Source of the DNA: Polyangiaceae bacterium
GTDB taxonomy: Bacteria > Myxococcota_A > Polyangia > Polyangiales > Polyangiaceae
NCBI GenBank assembly: GCA_020633235.1
Contig: JACKEA010000007.1
Coordinates: forward strand, 248,001 to 312,000
Length of the DNA: 64,000 nt
Direction: 5' to 3'
Position 1 is the first letter of the stretch. Each line of letters starts with the position of its first letter. Shown here piece after piece: positions 17,557 to 25,590 of the stretch. Position numbers and translations under genes: made by a program. The notes below the pieces were generated by a model. That model was not told the DNA's origin and did no database searches. It saw only the letters and a list, made by a program, of their open reading frames with translations.

Positions 17557-17596
17557 GGTCCGCTGAGCGCGAGCGCGAGGTTCCGCGCTGCCGCGG
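17557..17596. repeat. Degenerate REP pair between recF and gyrB
   Basis: GGTCCGCTGAGCGC starting at 17557 and GGTTCCGCGCTGCCGCGG at 17579-17596 are degraded left and right arms. GCAAAATGAACG follows, matching the tail next to the arm at 32021. Confidence 0.6.
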
Positions 17597-17767
17597 CAAA
17601 ATGAACGACGGATCGGAGCGAAAAATCGACGCTCTGGGGCGCTCATTTCGAGGCGCGAAAATCCGACGAATTCGAGGCTCGAAACGAGGGCGAAATCCGG
17701 GCCTCGAAAGGGCTGGAAAATCGCGCCCTCGAAGACGACAAAACGGCGTTTTTGATGCGGGATCGCC
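17597..17767. other. Gene-free spacer with short TTCGAGGCGCGAAA-type repeats
   Basis: There is no gene from the recF stop (17532) to the preferred gyrB start (17950). Between about 17640 and 17735 the words TTCGAGGCGCGAAA, TTCGAGGCTCGAAA and GGCCTCGAAA recur. They form short inverted pairs (TTCGAGGC / GCCTCGAA) that could bind a regulator or fold in the transcript. Confidence 0.45.
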
Positions 17768-17796
17768 TTGCTCGGAGGGCGCTTCGCAGCTATAAA
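17768..17796 (+). promoter_or_regulatory. Candidate sigma-70-type promoter of gyrB
   Basis: TTGCTC at 17768-17773 and TATAAA at 17791-17796 are separated by exactly 17 bp, and AT-rich bases are rare here. It would give a leader of about 150 nt before the preferred TTG start of gyrB, so gyrB may be transcribed apart from dnaN-recF. Confidence 0.45.
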
Positions 17797-17949
17797 AAGT
17801 GGTCTGTTTTCGCGGCCCGTCCCGCTGCTTCTCCGACCGCATCGGGACCCCCAGAATCAGGGGCCGAAACTCACCCCGGCAAGCTCGGCAATCGTGTCGA
17901 GGAACGCGCCGTTCTGGGAGGCCGCACCGAACGTGTCAGGAACATCGAT

Positions 17950-20900
17950 TTGACCACTGACCTCCCTCCGTCCGAGTCCGAGAGTCCGTCTTCCACCGAG
18001 TCCGAGAGCCCGCCCTCGGATGAATACGGGTCGAGCAACATCACCGTCCTCGAGGGGCTCGAGGCCGTGCGCAAGCGTCCCGGCATGTACATCGGGGACG
18101 TGCACGACGGCTCCGCGTTGCATCACCTGGTGTGGGAAGCGGTCGACAACGCCGTGGACGAGCACTTGGCCGGCTTCTGCACCACGGCCAGCATCACCGT
18201 TCACTTCGACGGCTCCATCACCGTGGAGGACGACGGCCGCGGCATCCCGGTGGACGTCATGCCGGATCGCGGCGTGAGCGCCGCCGAGGTGGTCATGACG
18301 GTGCTGCACGCCGGCGGCAAGTTCGACCACTCCAGCTACAAGGTCAGCGCCGGTCTGCACGGCGTGGGCGTGAGCGCCGTGAACGCCGTGTGCGAGAAGC
18401 TCTCGTTGGAGATCAAACGCCAAGGCAAGGTCTGGTTCCAGGAGTACCGCCGCGGCGTGCCGCAGGGCTCCATCCAGCCCATTGGGGAGTCGGATGCCAC
18501 CGGCACCAAGATCACCTTCAAGCCGGACACGGAGATCTTCACCTCCGTCGAGTACAGCTACGACATCCTGGCCAACCGCCTGCGGGAGCTGGCGTTCCTG
18601 AACTCCGGCCTGATCGTCAACCTCACGGACGAGCGCAACGGCGGCAAGCACGATCGCTTCGAGTTCAAGGGCGGCATTCGCGAGTTCGTCTCGCAGCTCA
18701 GCGGAAAGAAGGAGCCGATCCACGAGGACGTGATCGCGGCCACGGTGGAGACGGAATCGCCGGACACCAAAGCCGGCGTCGTGGTCGATTTCGCGCTGCA
18801 GTGGTCCGCTTCGTACCAGGAGCAGATCCTCTGCTACACGAACAACGTCTTCAATCGTGACGGCGGCACGCACCTCACGGGGTTCCGCAGCGCGCTCACC
18901 CGCACGCTGAACAGCTATGGCCAGGCGCAGAACCTGTTCAAGGAAGTGAAGAACGGCCTTTCAGGGGACGACGTCCGCGAGGGCGTGATCTGCGTGATGC
19001 ACGTGAAGCATCCGGACCCCAGCTTCGACTCGCAGACGAAGAGCAAGCTCGTGTCCAGCGAGGTGAAGGGCATCGTAGAAAACGTGGTGAGCGACGTCGT
19101 CGCTCGCTACTTCGAAGAGCACCCGCAGACCGCCAAGAAGATCGTGGACAAGGCCGTGATGGCCGCCAAGGCGCGGGAGGCCGCGCGCAAGGCGCGCGAG
19201 GTCGTGCGCAAGGGCGTGCTGGACATGACCAGCCTGTCCGGCAAGCTCGCGGACTGCCAGAGCAAGGACCCCAGCGTCAGCGAGATCTACATCGTCGAGG
19301 GTGAGAGCGCCGGCGGCAGCGCGAAGCAGGGTCGGGACCGCCACTTCCAGGCCATCCTCCCGCTCAAAGGCAAGATCCTCAACGTGGAGCGCGCGCGCTT
19401 GGATCGCATGCTCTCGAGCCAAGAGGTCGCCACGCTGATCAGCGCCCTCGGCTGCGGCATCGGCGATAACGGCGGCTTCGATCTTTCGAAGCTCCGGTAT
19501 CACAAAGTCATCCTCATGAGCGTGGACGCGGCGGAGCACGTCTTCGTCCGGGACGCCGCCGGCGTCCGCATGGTCCGCATCGGTGAGTTCATCGACGCGC
19601 GTCTGGACGGCCTGGCGCCGGACGAGCTCGGCGTGTGCAAGATCTCATCCGTTGGGCTCGGAGAGGTACTGTCTTTCGGGCCGGAAGATCACCAGACTCG
19701 GTTTTCTCCGATCAAGAGCGTGATTCGCCACCCAGTGAGCGAGCCCCTCTACGAAATCAAAACCTCCTATGGGCGTAACGTTCGAGTTACGGCGAGTCAC
19801 AGCGTCTTCGTGTTGGAAGACGGCGCTATCACTCTCAAGCGAGGGGATGAGATTCGAGAAGGCGACTACCTGGTCGCTCCGAGGAGCATACGGTTCCCGG
19901 AGTCAGCGCCAGAGCGCCTGGACTTGCTTCCCGCTCTCCACGCGGTGCCGGAAGCGGCCGAGCAGGTGTGGCTCAGGGGCCCAGCGGTAGAGGCGTGGTT
20001 CCGCTATCGAGTGACCGCGGAACACGCCAGCAATAATCCCGACTTGGTTGCTCCCCGAGTAGACATACCGGCGGAGGTGAGACTCGAGCTAGCGGCACTT
20101 CGTCGTGCTTCCGGCGTCTCGAACGTAGCGCTGTGCGAAGCCGTCGGTATCCGCCAACCGGTCACGTTCTACGCTTGGGAGAAGGGAACCTCTCGGCCCA
20201 CGGAAGAGCACTTCGCGCGCTACCTCCAGGCGATCGGAGCAGACGAGGAATCCGTTCGACGGCGAGTGGAGGTGGGTCCCAGCAAGCTCGAGCGGGTTTG
20301 GCAGGAACAGTACAAGGGGGCTCCGAAGAACAGGGTACGGCCCTACGTGCGCCTGTCCGATCTGGAAGCCGAGGATCTCGAATGGTTCGAAGGTCGATCG
20401 GACGTGGAGCTCACACCCGAGCACTACGGCAAGGTTGGCATTTCTCGCTTCATCGACGTGTCGCAGGAGCTGGCCACGCTTCTGGGTTTCTATCTTGCAG
20501 AAGGATCTTGCTCGGAGCGCAACGGAATTCGCTTCGCCATCGGCAAGGGTAACGAGCGTCTGCTTCCGGAGATGGCTCGTGCCGTCGAGTCGGTGTTTGG
20601 CCTGCCAGCAAAGAGCTACGAGAGCGACTCTCGTGTCCGTGAGCTCAAGCTGGTCAACCGTGTCGCCGCACTTGCGTGGCAACACGTGTTTGGTTTCCTG
20701 GACATGGAGTCCCACACCAAGCGCATTCCGAATCTGGTGTTCGGTCTCCCCGAAGATTTGCGACTCGCGTTTCTCCGCGGTTACCTCCTCGGTGACGGCA
20801 CGGTCACGAACGGGCGGGTGGTGCTATCCACATCGTCGCCCGATGTTGCCAGCGGCGTGTCGTATCTGCTTTCGTCGCTCGGCGTGCTGGCGTCGATCTC

Positions 20901-22158
20901 GGTGCGCGCGCCGGATGGCGTCGTGCGAGAGGTGCGAGGCGAGCCGTGTGTAACCCGCCACGACCACTACTCACTGACGATCTCCGCGCGAGAGGACCTG
21001 CGCTCGCTTCGCGTTGCGTGGTGCGACCATGCGGGCGCGCCCTTGGTGGAAGAACGGCTTCGCAGTGACAAGCCCAGCGTCAATCGTCGCTTCGTCGAGA
21101 TCGGTGGAGACCTCGTTGGCCTTCCTGTGGACAGCATCCGTAGCGTGGAAGCAACGAACGGTAACGTGTACGATTTCTCCGTAGAGCGCGATGAGAGTTT
21201 CATCGCGGGCGTCGGTGGCATCGGGTGCCACAACACAGATGCGGACGTCGACGGAAGTCACATACGCACGCTGTTGCTGACGTTCTTCTACCGTCAGATG
21301 CGCGAGCTCATCGAACGGGGGCACTTGTTCATCGCGCAGCCGCCGCTGTTCCGCGTGCGCAAGGGGAAGAAGGAAGTGTATCTCAAGGATCAGCCGGCGC
21401 TCGATCGTCACCTGATCCAGAACGCCATCGATGGGCTCATCGTGCAGGCCGTGAAAGGACCGCCGTGGTCCGGCATGCCGCTCTTCAACCTTGCCAATCG
21501 ACTGAAGGCCTTCCGTCAGATCTTGGGCAAGATCGATCGCCGCTGTGACGCACGTGTGGTGGCGGCGCTCATCCGCGCAGCGAACATGTCGCGGGAAGAC
21601 TTCCGCAACGCCGACAAAGTGAACGCCGCGAAGGAAAAGCTGCAGACGTATCTCGAGGAACGCTATCCCGAGCTCATGCCCCTCACCGTCCATGTGGAGT
21701 GGGACAAGACGCACGGCGGCGGCCGCATCGCGGTGAAGTTCCGCCCCGGCGCATCCTCGCGCCCGGCGGTGGCAGATTGGGACATCGCCGATAGCGCGGA
21801 GTACCAAGAGCTGCTCACCATCGAGGAAGACATCCGCTCCATCGGGCCTGCGCCGTACTCCGTCACCGACGGGGGCGAGCCGATCACGCTGGCCGACGCA
21901 GACGCCCTCGATGGCTTCTTGGAAGAACGCGGTCGCAAGGGCATGCACATCACCCGCTACAAGGGTCTCGGCGAAATGAACGCCGACGAGCTGTGGGAGA
22001 CCACCATGAACCCGGACGGCCGCACGCTGCTCCAGGTGAAGGTGAGCGACCCGCTCACGGCGGACGAGCTCTTCAGCGTGCTGATGGGCGACCAGGTGGA
22101 GCCGCGCCGTCAGTTCATCGAAGAGAACGCGCTGAACGTGCGGAACCTCGACATCTGA
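17950..22158 (+). CDS. gyrB: DNA gyrase subunit B precursor containing an intein
   Basis: The frame encodes 1,402 residues from TTG 17950, which has a CAGGA ribosome site 7 bp upstream. The open frame extends further back, but that part is not gyrase-like. GHKL ATPase motifs are VWEAVDNAVDEHLAGF, DDGRGIPVDVMP and GLHGVGVSAVNA. The Toprim start is EIYIVEGESAGGSAKQGRD. The frame then enters an intein after YHKVILM and resumes with TDADVDGSHIRTLLLTFFYR. After splicing, GyrB would have 830 residues, a normal length. It supplies ATP-driven negative supercoiling with GyrA. The C-terminal part is complete (KGLGEMNADELWETTMNP). Confidence 0.95.
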   Translation: MTTDLPPSESESPSSTESESPPSDEYGSSNITVLEGLEAVRKRPGMYIGDVHDGSALHHLVWEAVDNAVDEHLAGFCTTASITVHFDGSITVEDDGRGIPVDVMPDRGVSAAEVVMTVLHAGGKFDHSSYKVSAGLHGVGVSAVNAVCEKLSLEIKRQGKVWFQEYRRGVPQGSIQPIGESDATGTKITFKPDTEIFTSVEYSYDILANRLRELAFLNSGLIVNLTDERNGGKHDRFEFKGGIREFVSQLSGKKEPIHEDVIAATVETESPDTKAGVVVDFALQWSASYQEQILCYTNNVFNRDGGTHLTGFRSALTRTLNSYGQAQNLFKEVKNGLSGDDVREGVICVMHVKHPDPSFDSQTKSKLVSSEVKGIVENVVSDVVARYFEEHPQTAKKIVDKAVMAAKAREAARKAREVVRKGVLDMTSLSGKLADCQSKDPSVSEIYIVEGESAGGSAKQGRDRHFQAILPLKGKILNVERARLDRMLSSQEVATLISALGCGIGDNGGFDLSKLRYHKVILMSVDAAEHVFVRDAAGVRMVRIGEFIDARLDGLAPDELGVCKISSVGLGEVLSFGPEDHQTRFSPIKSVIRHPVSEPLYEIKTSYGRNVRVTASHSVFVLEDGAITLKRGDEIREGDYLVAPRSIRFPESAPERLDLLPALHAVPEAAEQVWLRGPAVEAWFRYRVTAEHASNNPDLVAPRVDIPAEVRLELAALRRASGVSNVALCEAVGIRQPVTFYAWEKGTSRPTEEHFARYLQAIGADEESVRRRVEVGPSKLERVWQEQYKGAPKNRVRPYVRLSDLEAEDLEWFEGRSDVELTPEHYGKVGISRFIDVSQELATLLGFYLAEGSCSERNGIRFAIGKGNERLLPEMARAVESVFGLPAKSYESDSRVRELKLVNRVAALAWQHVFGFLDMESHTKRIPNLVFGLPEDLRLAFLRGYLLGDGTVTNGRVVLSTSSPDVASGVSYLLSSLGVLASISVRAPDGVVREVRGEPCVTRHDHYSLTISAREDLRSLRVAWCDHAGAPLVEERLRSDKPSVNRRFVEIGGDLVGLPVDSIRSVEATNGNVYDFSVERDESFIAGVGGIGCHNTDADVDGSHIRTLLLTFFYRQMRELIERGHLFIAQPPLFRVRKGKKEVYLKDQPALDRHLIQNAIDGLIVQAVKGPPWSGMPLFNLANRLKAFRQILGKIDRRCDARVVAALIRAANMSREDFRNADKVNAAKEKLQTYLEERYPELMPLTVHVEWDKTHGGGRIAVKFRPGASSRPAVADWDIADSAEYQELLTIEEDIRSIGPAPYSVTDGGEPITLADADALDGFLEERGRKGMHITRYKGLGEMNADELWETTMNPDGRTLLQVKVSDPLTADELFSVLMGDQVEPRRQFIEENALNVRNLDI
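19519..21234 (+). other. GyrB intein with LAGLIDADG endonuclease and HTH domain
   Basis: 572 residues run from Ser1 (after HKVILM) to the terminal Asn in GGIGCHN, with Thr as +1 residue. Block B is VRVTASHSVFV, with the T-x-x-H at about residues 91-94. A Cro/XRE-like helix-turn-helix lies at about residues 186-241 (LRRASGVSNVALCEAVGI, then YAWEKGTSRP). Two dodecapeptides of a LAGLIDADG homing endonuclease are LLGFYLAEG (about 321) and LRGYLLGDG (about 419); both acidic residues are kept, so it may be active. Block F is VYDFSVERDESFIAGVGGIG. The insertion splits the Toprim DxD metal site, a typical essential target. Confidence 0.95.
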
Positions 22159-22505
22159 GGTCTCGCGCGTCGGGGCGGCGCGCAGTGCGCGAGCGCGAGC
22201 GCGTGCGCCCACGCGTCGGGGCGGCGCGCAGTGCGCGAGCGCGTGCCTCCACGCGTTTGGGTCGCCGAACCGCCGCGCCCCGCGCTCTGAGCGGCTCTAC
22301 GGAAGCTGAGCGGTGCGGGCCGCGCGGCGCGAGCGCTCGGCAAATGAGTCCGGGGCGCGAGGTTCCGCGGCGAACCGACAAGAAAAAACCGATTCAGTTC
22401 CACGAGTTAGCGTTCTGGCGCCTGTCTTGGGGCAGCGGGTATGCTAGGGATCGCGCTCCGGGCGCCGTGGCGCTTGGGGTGTGGGTTCGTGTGGTTCCTT
22501 TTACG
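22159..22505. repeat. Gene-free GC-rich repeat and REP right arm after gyrB
   Basis: GCGTCGGGGCGGCGCGCAGT followed by GCGCGAGCGCG occurs twice (from about 22168 and 22213), with GCGTGCSYCCACGCGT-like links that can fold as hairpins. A REP right arm GGTTCCGCGGCGAACC lies at 22361-22376, followed by GACAAGAAAAAACC. No coding region is seen in these bases. Confidence 0.6.
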
Positions 22506-22543
22506 AACCGGCTGATGTGTGCTCTATTCCGCGCCGGTTTTTT
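22506..22543 (+). terminator. Terminator-like hairpin just before a lipoprotein gene
   Basis: AACCGGC (22506-22512) pairs with GCCGGTT (22533-22539) across a 20-base loop and runs into six T residues (22538-22543). This is 18 bp before an ATG. It could be an attenuator for the lipoprotein gene or the end of an upstream transcript. Confidence 0.45.
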
Positions 22544-22561
22544 CTCTCGAGGTAGGTAAAG

Positions 22562-23227
22562 ATGCGTTCGAATTCCTTCAAGGTTCTGATGAGCATGGGA
22601 TTCATCGCGCTGGTGGCGTGGAGCATTCCCGCATGCGGCAGCGATGACGACAGTGGCAGCGGCGGCAAGGCCGGCAGCAGCGGCAGCGGCGGAAGCGGCG
22701 GCGGCACCGCGGGCAGCGGCGGCACCGCGGGCGGCGCGGCGGGCAGCGGTGGCAGCGCGGGTGGCCTCACCTGCGGCGGCACCGAGTGCACCGCGGGCTG
22801 GAAGGTCGGCGGCCTGATCGACGTGGCGGGTTGCTGTGCGACTGGCGACAAGTGCGGCGCGCAGATCGATGCAACCATTGAGAACCTGCTCAAGGTTCCC
22901 CAAGGTTGCTACGAGACCGAGCAGGCCGGAACAGTGGACTGCGGCTGCGAATCCTTCGTATTCACCAACCCGCTCGACCAATCTCAGGCGCAGTTCAACG
23001 GTTGCTGCAGGCCCGATGGCAAGTGCGGCTTTGCAGTAGACACCAGCAGCCAAGGCGGCCCCAACCTAGGCTGCGTAGAAGCCACTGAGCTCGGCGCCAC
23101 GGGTGGCACCTGCACCTCGGGCCAGGAGACGCCTCCGCCCACCGGTTCGGACTACTGCGCCGTGGGCGACGGTGGCACGCCGGAAGGCGGCACCGACGGT
23201 GGCGTGGGCGACGCTTCGACCGACTGA
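22562..23227 (+). CDS. Cys-rich lipoprotein with Gly/Ser linker
   Basis: The 221-residue protein starts at ATG 22562 with a GAGGTAGG ribosome site. The signal peptide ends FIALVAWSIPACG, with lipobox IPAC. A linker of about 45 residues of Gly, Ser and Ala follows, and then a domain with 12 or more cysteines (LTCGGTECTAGW, GCCATGDKCG, DCGCESFVF, GCCRPDGKCGF). The end is Gly/Thr/Asp-rich (GGTPEGGTDGGVGDASTD). The style is common in Sorangiineae; the function is unknown. Confidence 0.8.
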   Translation: MRSNSFKVLMSMGFIALVAWSIPACGSDDDSGSGGKAGSSGSGGSGGGTAGSGGTAGGAAGSGGSAGGLTCGGTECTAGWKVGGLIDVAGCCATGDKCGAQIDATIENLLKVPQGCYETEQAGTVDCGCESFVFTNPLDQSQAQFNGCCRPDGKCGFAVDTSSQGGPNLGCVEATELGATGGTCTSGQETPPPTGSDYCAVGDGGTPEGGTDGGVGDASTD

Positions 23228-23250
23228 TCGAAACGTTTGCTTGCAAATGT

Positions 23251-23286
23251 ACGAAAGCCGCGGCGCATTGGCGTCGCGGCTTTCGT
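23251..23286 (+). terminator. Stem-loop after the lipoprotein gene
   Basis: ACGAAAGCCGCG and CGCGGCTTTCGT form a perfect 12-bp stem with a 12-base loop, 23 bp after the stop codon. It lacks a following T-run. The further 220 bp up to 23509 show no gene. Confidence 0.6.
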
Positions 23287-23509
23287 GCATTCGGGCCACC
23301 CACTTCGTCTTCCGTCCCGAGTCACTCCAGAATGCGAAGTCTGGTAGTTCCCAACCCGTCATGGCGGAACTCCCTCGGTGAGCCGTGCAAGCCCAACACG
23401 GAGTTCATGCGAAATGATCAGGTAGGAAGACTCAGAACACACATCCGGAATACGGAACGGAACTGGCACAGCCTGCGTGAGTCGGCGCAAGGGTTTCTAG
23501 GGAGCCGCC

Positions 23510-24268
23510 TCAGCAGCCCGTGACGGACCAAAGAGCCTCGCAGTTCGCCATGGGGAAACATTGGTCAGTCCCAGCGCCACCATCGAAATAGTAGTAGCTC
23601 TGATTCTTGTCATAGAGGTGATCGTTGCCAGCTTCTCCGAGGAAGATGTCCGAGTAGCTGTCGCATCGGGTCTGCATCAGGACGTCAGCTCCATCCCCTC
23701 CATACAAAACACCATTGTAGTTGTAATGATTGACCCAGTCGTTGTCACTCTCGCCCTTGAACGGTTCCAGGGTACCGCCTCGGTCGAAATAGGCAATGTC
23801 CGCACCTGGCCCGCCCCAGAAAGCATCCTTGCCCGCCCCGTCCTGGAAGACATCGTTGCCGGCTTCACCATACACGGCGAGATCGTAGCCGTTGTAGTTC
23901 CACGCGGACATAGTGGGCAGGTTCGTGCACGTCGACGGCGGCGGCGGTAGAACATCCACCGAGTCATTTCCCGCCCCAGCGCAGATGTTGTTGTGGAAGT
24001 ACTGGCCTGTAAGCAGTTGGCCGTTTGGATCAGTGACTAAGTAGCTGGCGCAGGAGGACGTACCCGTCCGGATGTACGCAGCTAGAACGTAGCTGCCGAG
24101 AAACGCCACACGCCCCAGCCAAACTTGGTTACTACCAGACAGGTCCGGGTTGCCGTACAGCTTCAACGTGTTCGAGTTGTTCGGGCACGCCGCGTCTGCT
24201 CGCGCGCCACTGCTCACCGTCAGTATGGCTGCCAGGACTCCACTTACTGCAACAGTGTATGTTCGCAT
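23510..24268 (-). CDS. Secreted protein with RTX-like calcium-binding repeats
   Basis: The 252-residue protein has an AAGGAG ribosome site and a signal peptide ending SSGARADA. From about residue 95 it carries spaced glycine/aspartate nonapeptide-like turns: GAGNDSVDVL, GEAGNDVFQDGAG, GGPGADIAYF, GGDGADVLMQ and GEAGNDHLYD. These resemble hemolysin-type calcium-binding repeats, but they are few and aromatic-rich. There is a Sec signal rather than a typical type I C-terminal signal. It probably forms a calcium-stabilised extracellular beta-roll. It is 21 bp after the gene upstream, so cotranscription is likely. Confidence 0.75.
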   Translation of the reverse strand: MRTYTVAVSGVLAAILTVSSGARADAACPNNSNTLKLYGNPDLSGSNQVWLGRVAFLGSYVLAAYIRTGTSSCASYLVTDPNGQLLTGQYFHNNICAGAGNDSVDVLPPPPSTCTNLPTMSAWNYNGYDLAVYGEAGNDVFQDGAGKDAFWGGPGADIAYFDRGGTLEPFKGESDNDWVNHYNYNGVLYGGDGADVLMQTRCDSYSDIFLGEAGNDHLYDKNQSYYYFDGGAGTDQCFPMANCEALWSVTGC

Positions 24269-24289
24269 CGACCTGCTCCTTTTCGAAAC

Positions 24290-25123
24290 CTACCCACCAT
24301 GTTTTCTGCACAGAAGTGGCGCAAGGCTCAATCCGTGCGTCACGCCTGGGTCTTCGTCTTCGCCTAGGCGTGCTGCCAATGCGCAAAATCGCTTCGGCGC
24401 TACCACGGCGAGAGTTTCCAGCGCAGCGGCCCTGACCCGAGGGTCCTGCGTAGAAGCAAGCGCGGTGCTCTCGATTTGTTGCTCACCAAACCCAGACGGG
24501 GCGCGAGCTTCATGTTCCAGTATTAGTTGTGCCGCTGGAACGGAATGGAGCGGAAGAGAATCCAGCGCCTCTCGGCTCAGGGGCAGGGAGCGAAGCCCTG
24601 GCGCCGTGTGCGAAAGGCGAAGACCGACTACACAATTGACGTCGTCTTCTGTGGACGACGAGCGACATGCTCGGTCAATTGCGCCTTGAAGGCGGTCGGG
24701 CCCTTCCCGCTTAACGGCGACAAGCAAATCCACCACATGCGCGGCAACCCATGTATCAACCTTTTCGGCTAGCGCGTCATTGAGCGCATCCGCGTACAAG
24801 CTCTGGCACTTCAAGTCGGACTTGGGCTCACATGCCAAGTACCGCACAAAGGCCTGCTTCGATTGCACGGCCACATTGACTTGTTCGGCGAGGTCTTCAG
24901 TAACTGCAACCAGTCGTCCACGCGTGGCAGCCTGACCAGTTATGGCCTCGACTTGTTGAGACGCCGCAGCAGTGGGTGATCTGCCCGCTGACGCTAGCGA
25001 AAGGGTTGAGTTCTTTGGCGCAGAATCCGTGTCGCCGCGCTCAAGGCGGCACATGGCAGCGCCAAGACCCAACAAGACCGGCACCAACCAGGGCCATCGC
25101 CCCATCCCGAACTTCCTCCCCAT
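24290..25123 (-). CDS. Hypothetical membrane-anchored helical protein
   Basis: I take ATG 25123, giving 277 residues with an N-terminal hydrophobic segment (WPWLVPVLLGLGAAMC). The remainder is mostly alpha-helical with short repeats suggestive of HEAT-type helices (DPRVRAAALETLAVVAPKRF), and five scattered cysteines. Alternative upstream starts exist. No family is recognised. Its codon use is less GC3-biased than that of its neighbours, as are the RTX-like gene and the subtilase. This hints that the three were acquired together. Confidence 0.65.
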   Translation of the reverse strand: MGRKFGMGRWPWLVPVLLGLGAAMCRLERGDTDSAPKNSTLSLASAGRSPTAAASQQVEAITGQAATRGRLVAVTEDLAEQVNVAVQSKQAFVRYLACEPKSDLKCQSLYADALNDALAEKVDTWVAAHVVDLLVAVKREGPDRLQGAIDRACRSSSTEDDVNCVVGLRLSHTAPGLRSLPLSREALDSLPLHSVPAAQLILEHEARAPSGFGEQQIESTALASTQDPRVRAAALETLAVVAPKRFCALAARLGEDEDPGVTHGLSLAPLLCRKHGG

Positions 25124-25590
25124 TTGCCACCACCCAAGTTCATCAAGACCACACGCGGACCAGCGTGTCAACTCAAAGCGGCCAAGATTTGTCGCAGGCG
25201 TGCGTCGTGATCAAGGAGCGCCCGTCTTGTCGGAGACACCTAAGTGTGGGAAGGCTGCGCCTACACGAACCTGACGTGATTACTCACGGGATCCACGCCA
25301 ATCTAGGTCTCGTGGGGCAGGCTGCCTCGGTTGCTTTGAGACTCTCGCGCCTCCTTCTCCCTCTTCACGCCGCCGAGCTCAAGTTGTGCAACTTGCGCTC
25401 AAGTTGTCAGTCAAGTTGAGCAAGGTCTGCACAACCGCTCGAAACGTGTGACACACTTGGTGCCCTTGGTGGGGACCAGACGCGACGTTTCGTGGTGTTC
25501 GCTCTAGTGAGCACAGATCGTGCACCGCCAGGCCGATCTGCGCTTTGCGGTACTGAGCTGAAGGCTGAACGCGCTGTTTGGAGGACGACA
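25124..25590. promoter_or_regulatory. Divergent control region with CAAGTTG repeats
   Basis: This is a gene-free region between divergent genes. CTCAAGTTG occurs at 25378-25386 and 25398-25406, TCAAGTTGAG at 25411-25420, and the inverted CAACTTG at 25389-25395, with 20-bp and 13-bp spacing. These could be operator sites for the subtilase lipoprotein gene. The remainder shows nothing recognisable. Confidence 0.45.

Noticed and set aside
17950..22158. Very long GyrB explained by gene fusion or assembly error
   Set aside because: Intein blocks A, B, F, two LAGLIDADG motifs and exact junctions within the conserved TDADVDG motif explain the extra length.
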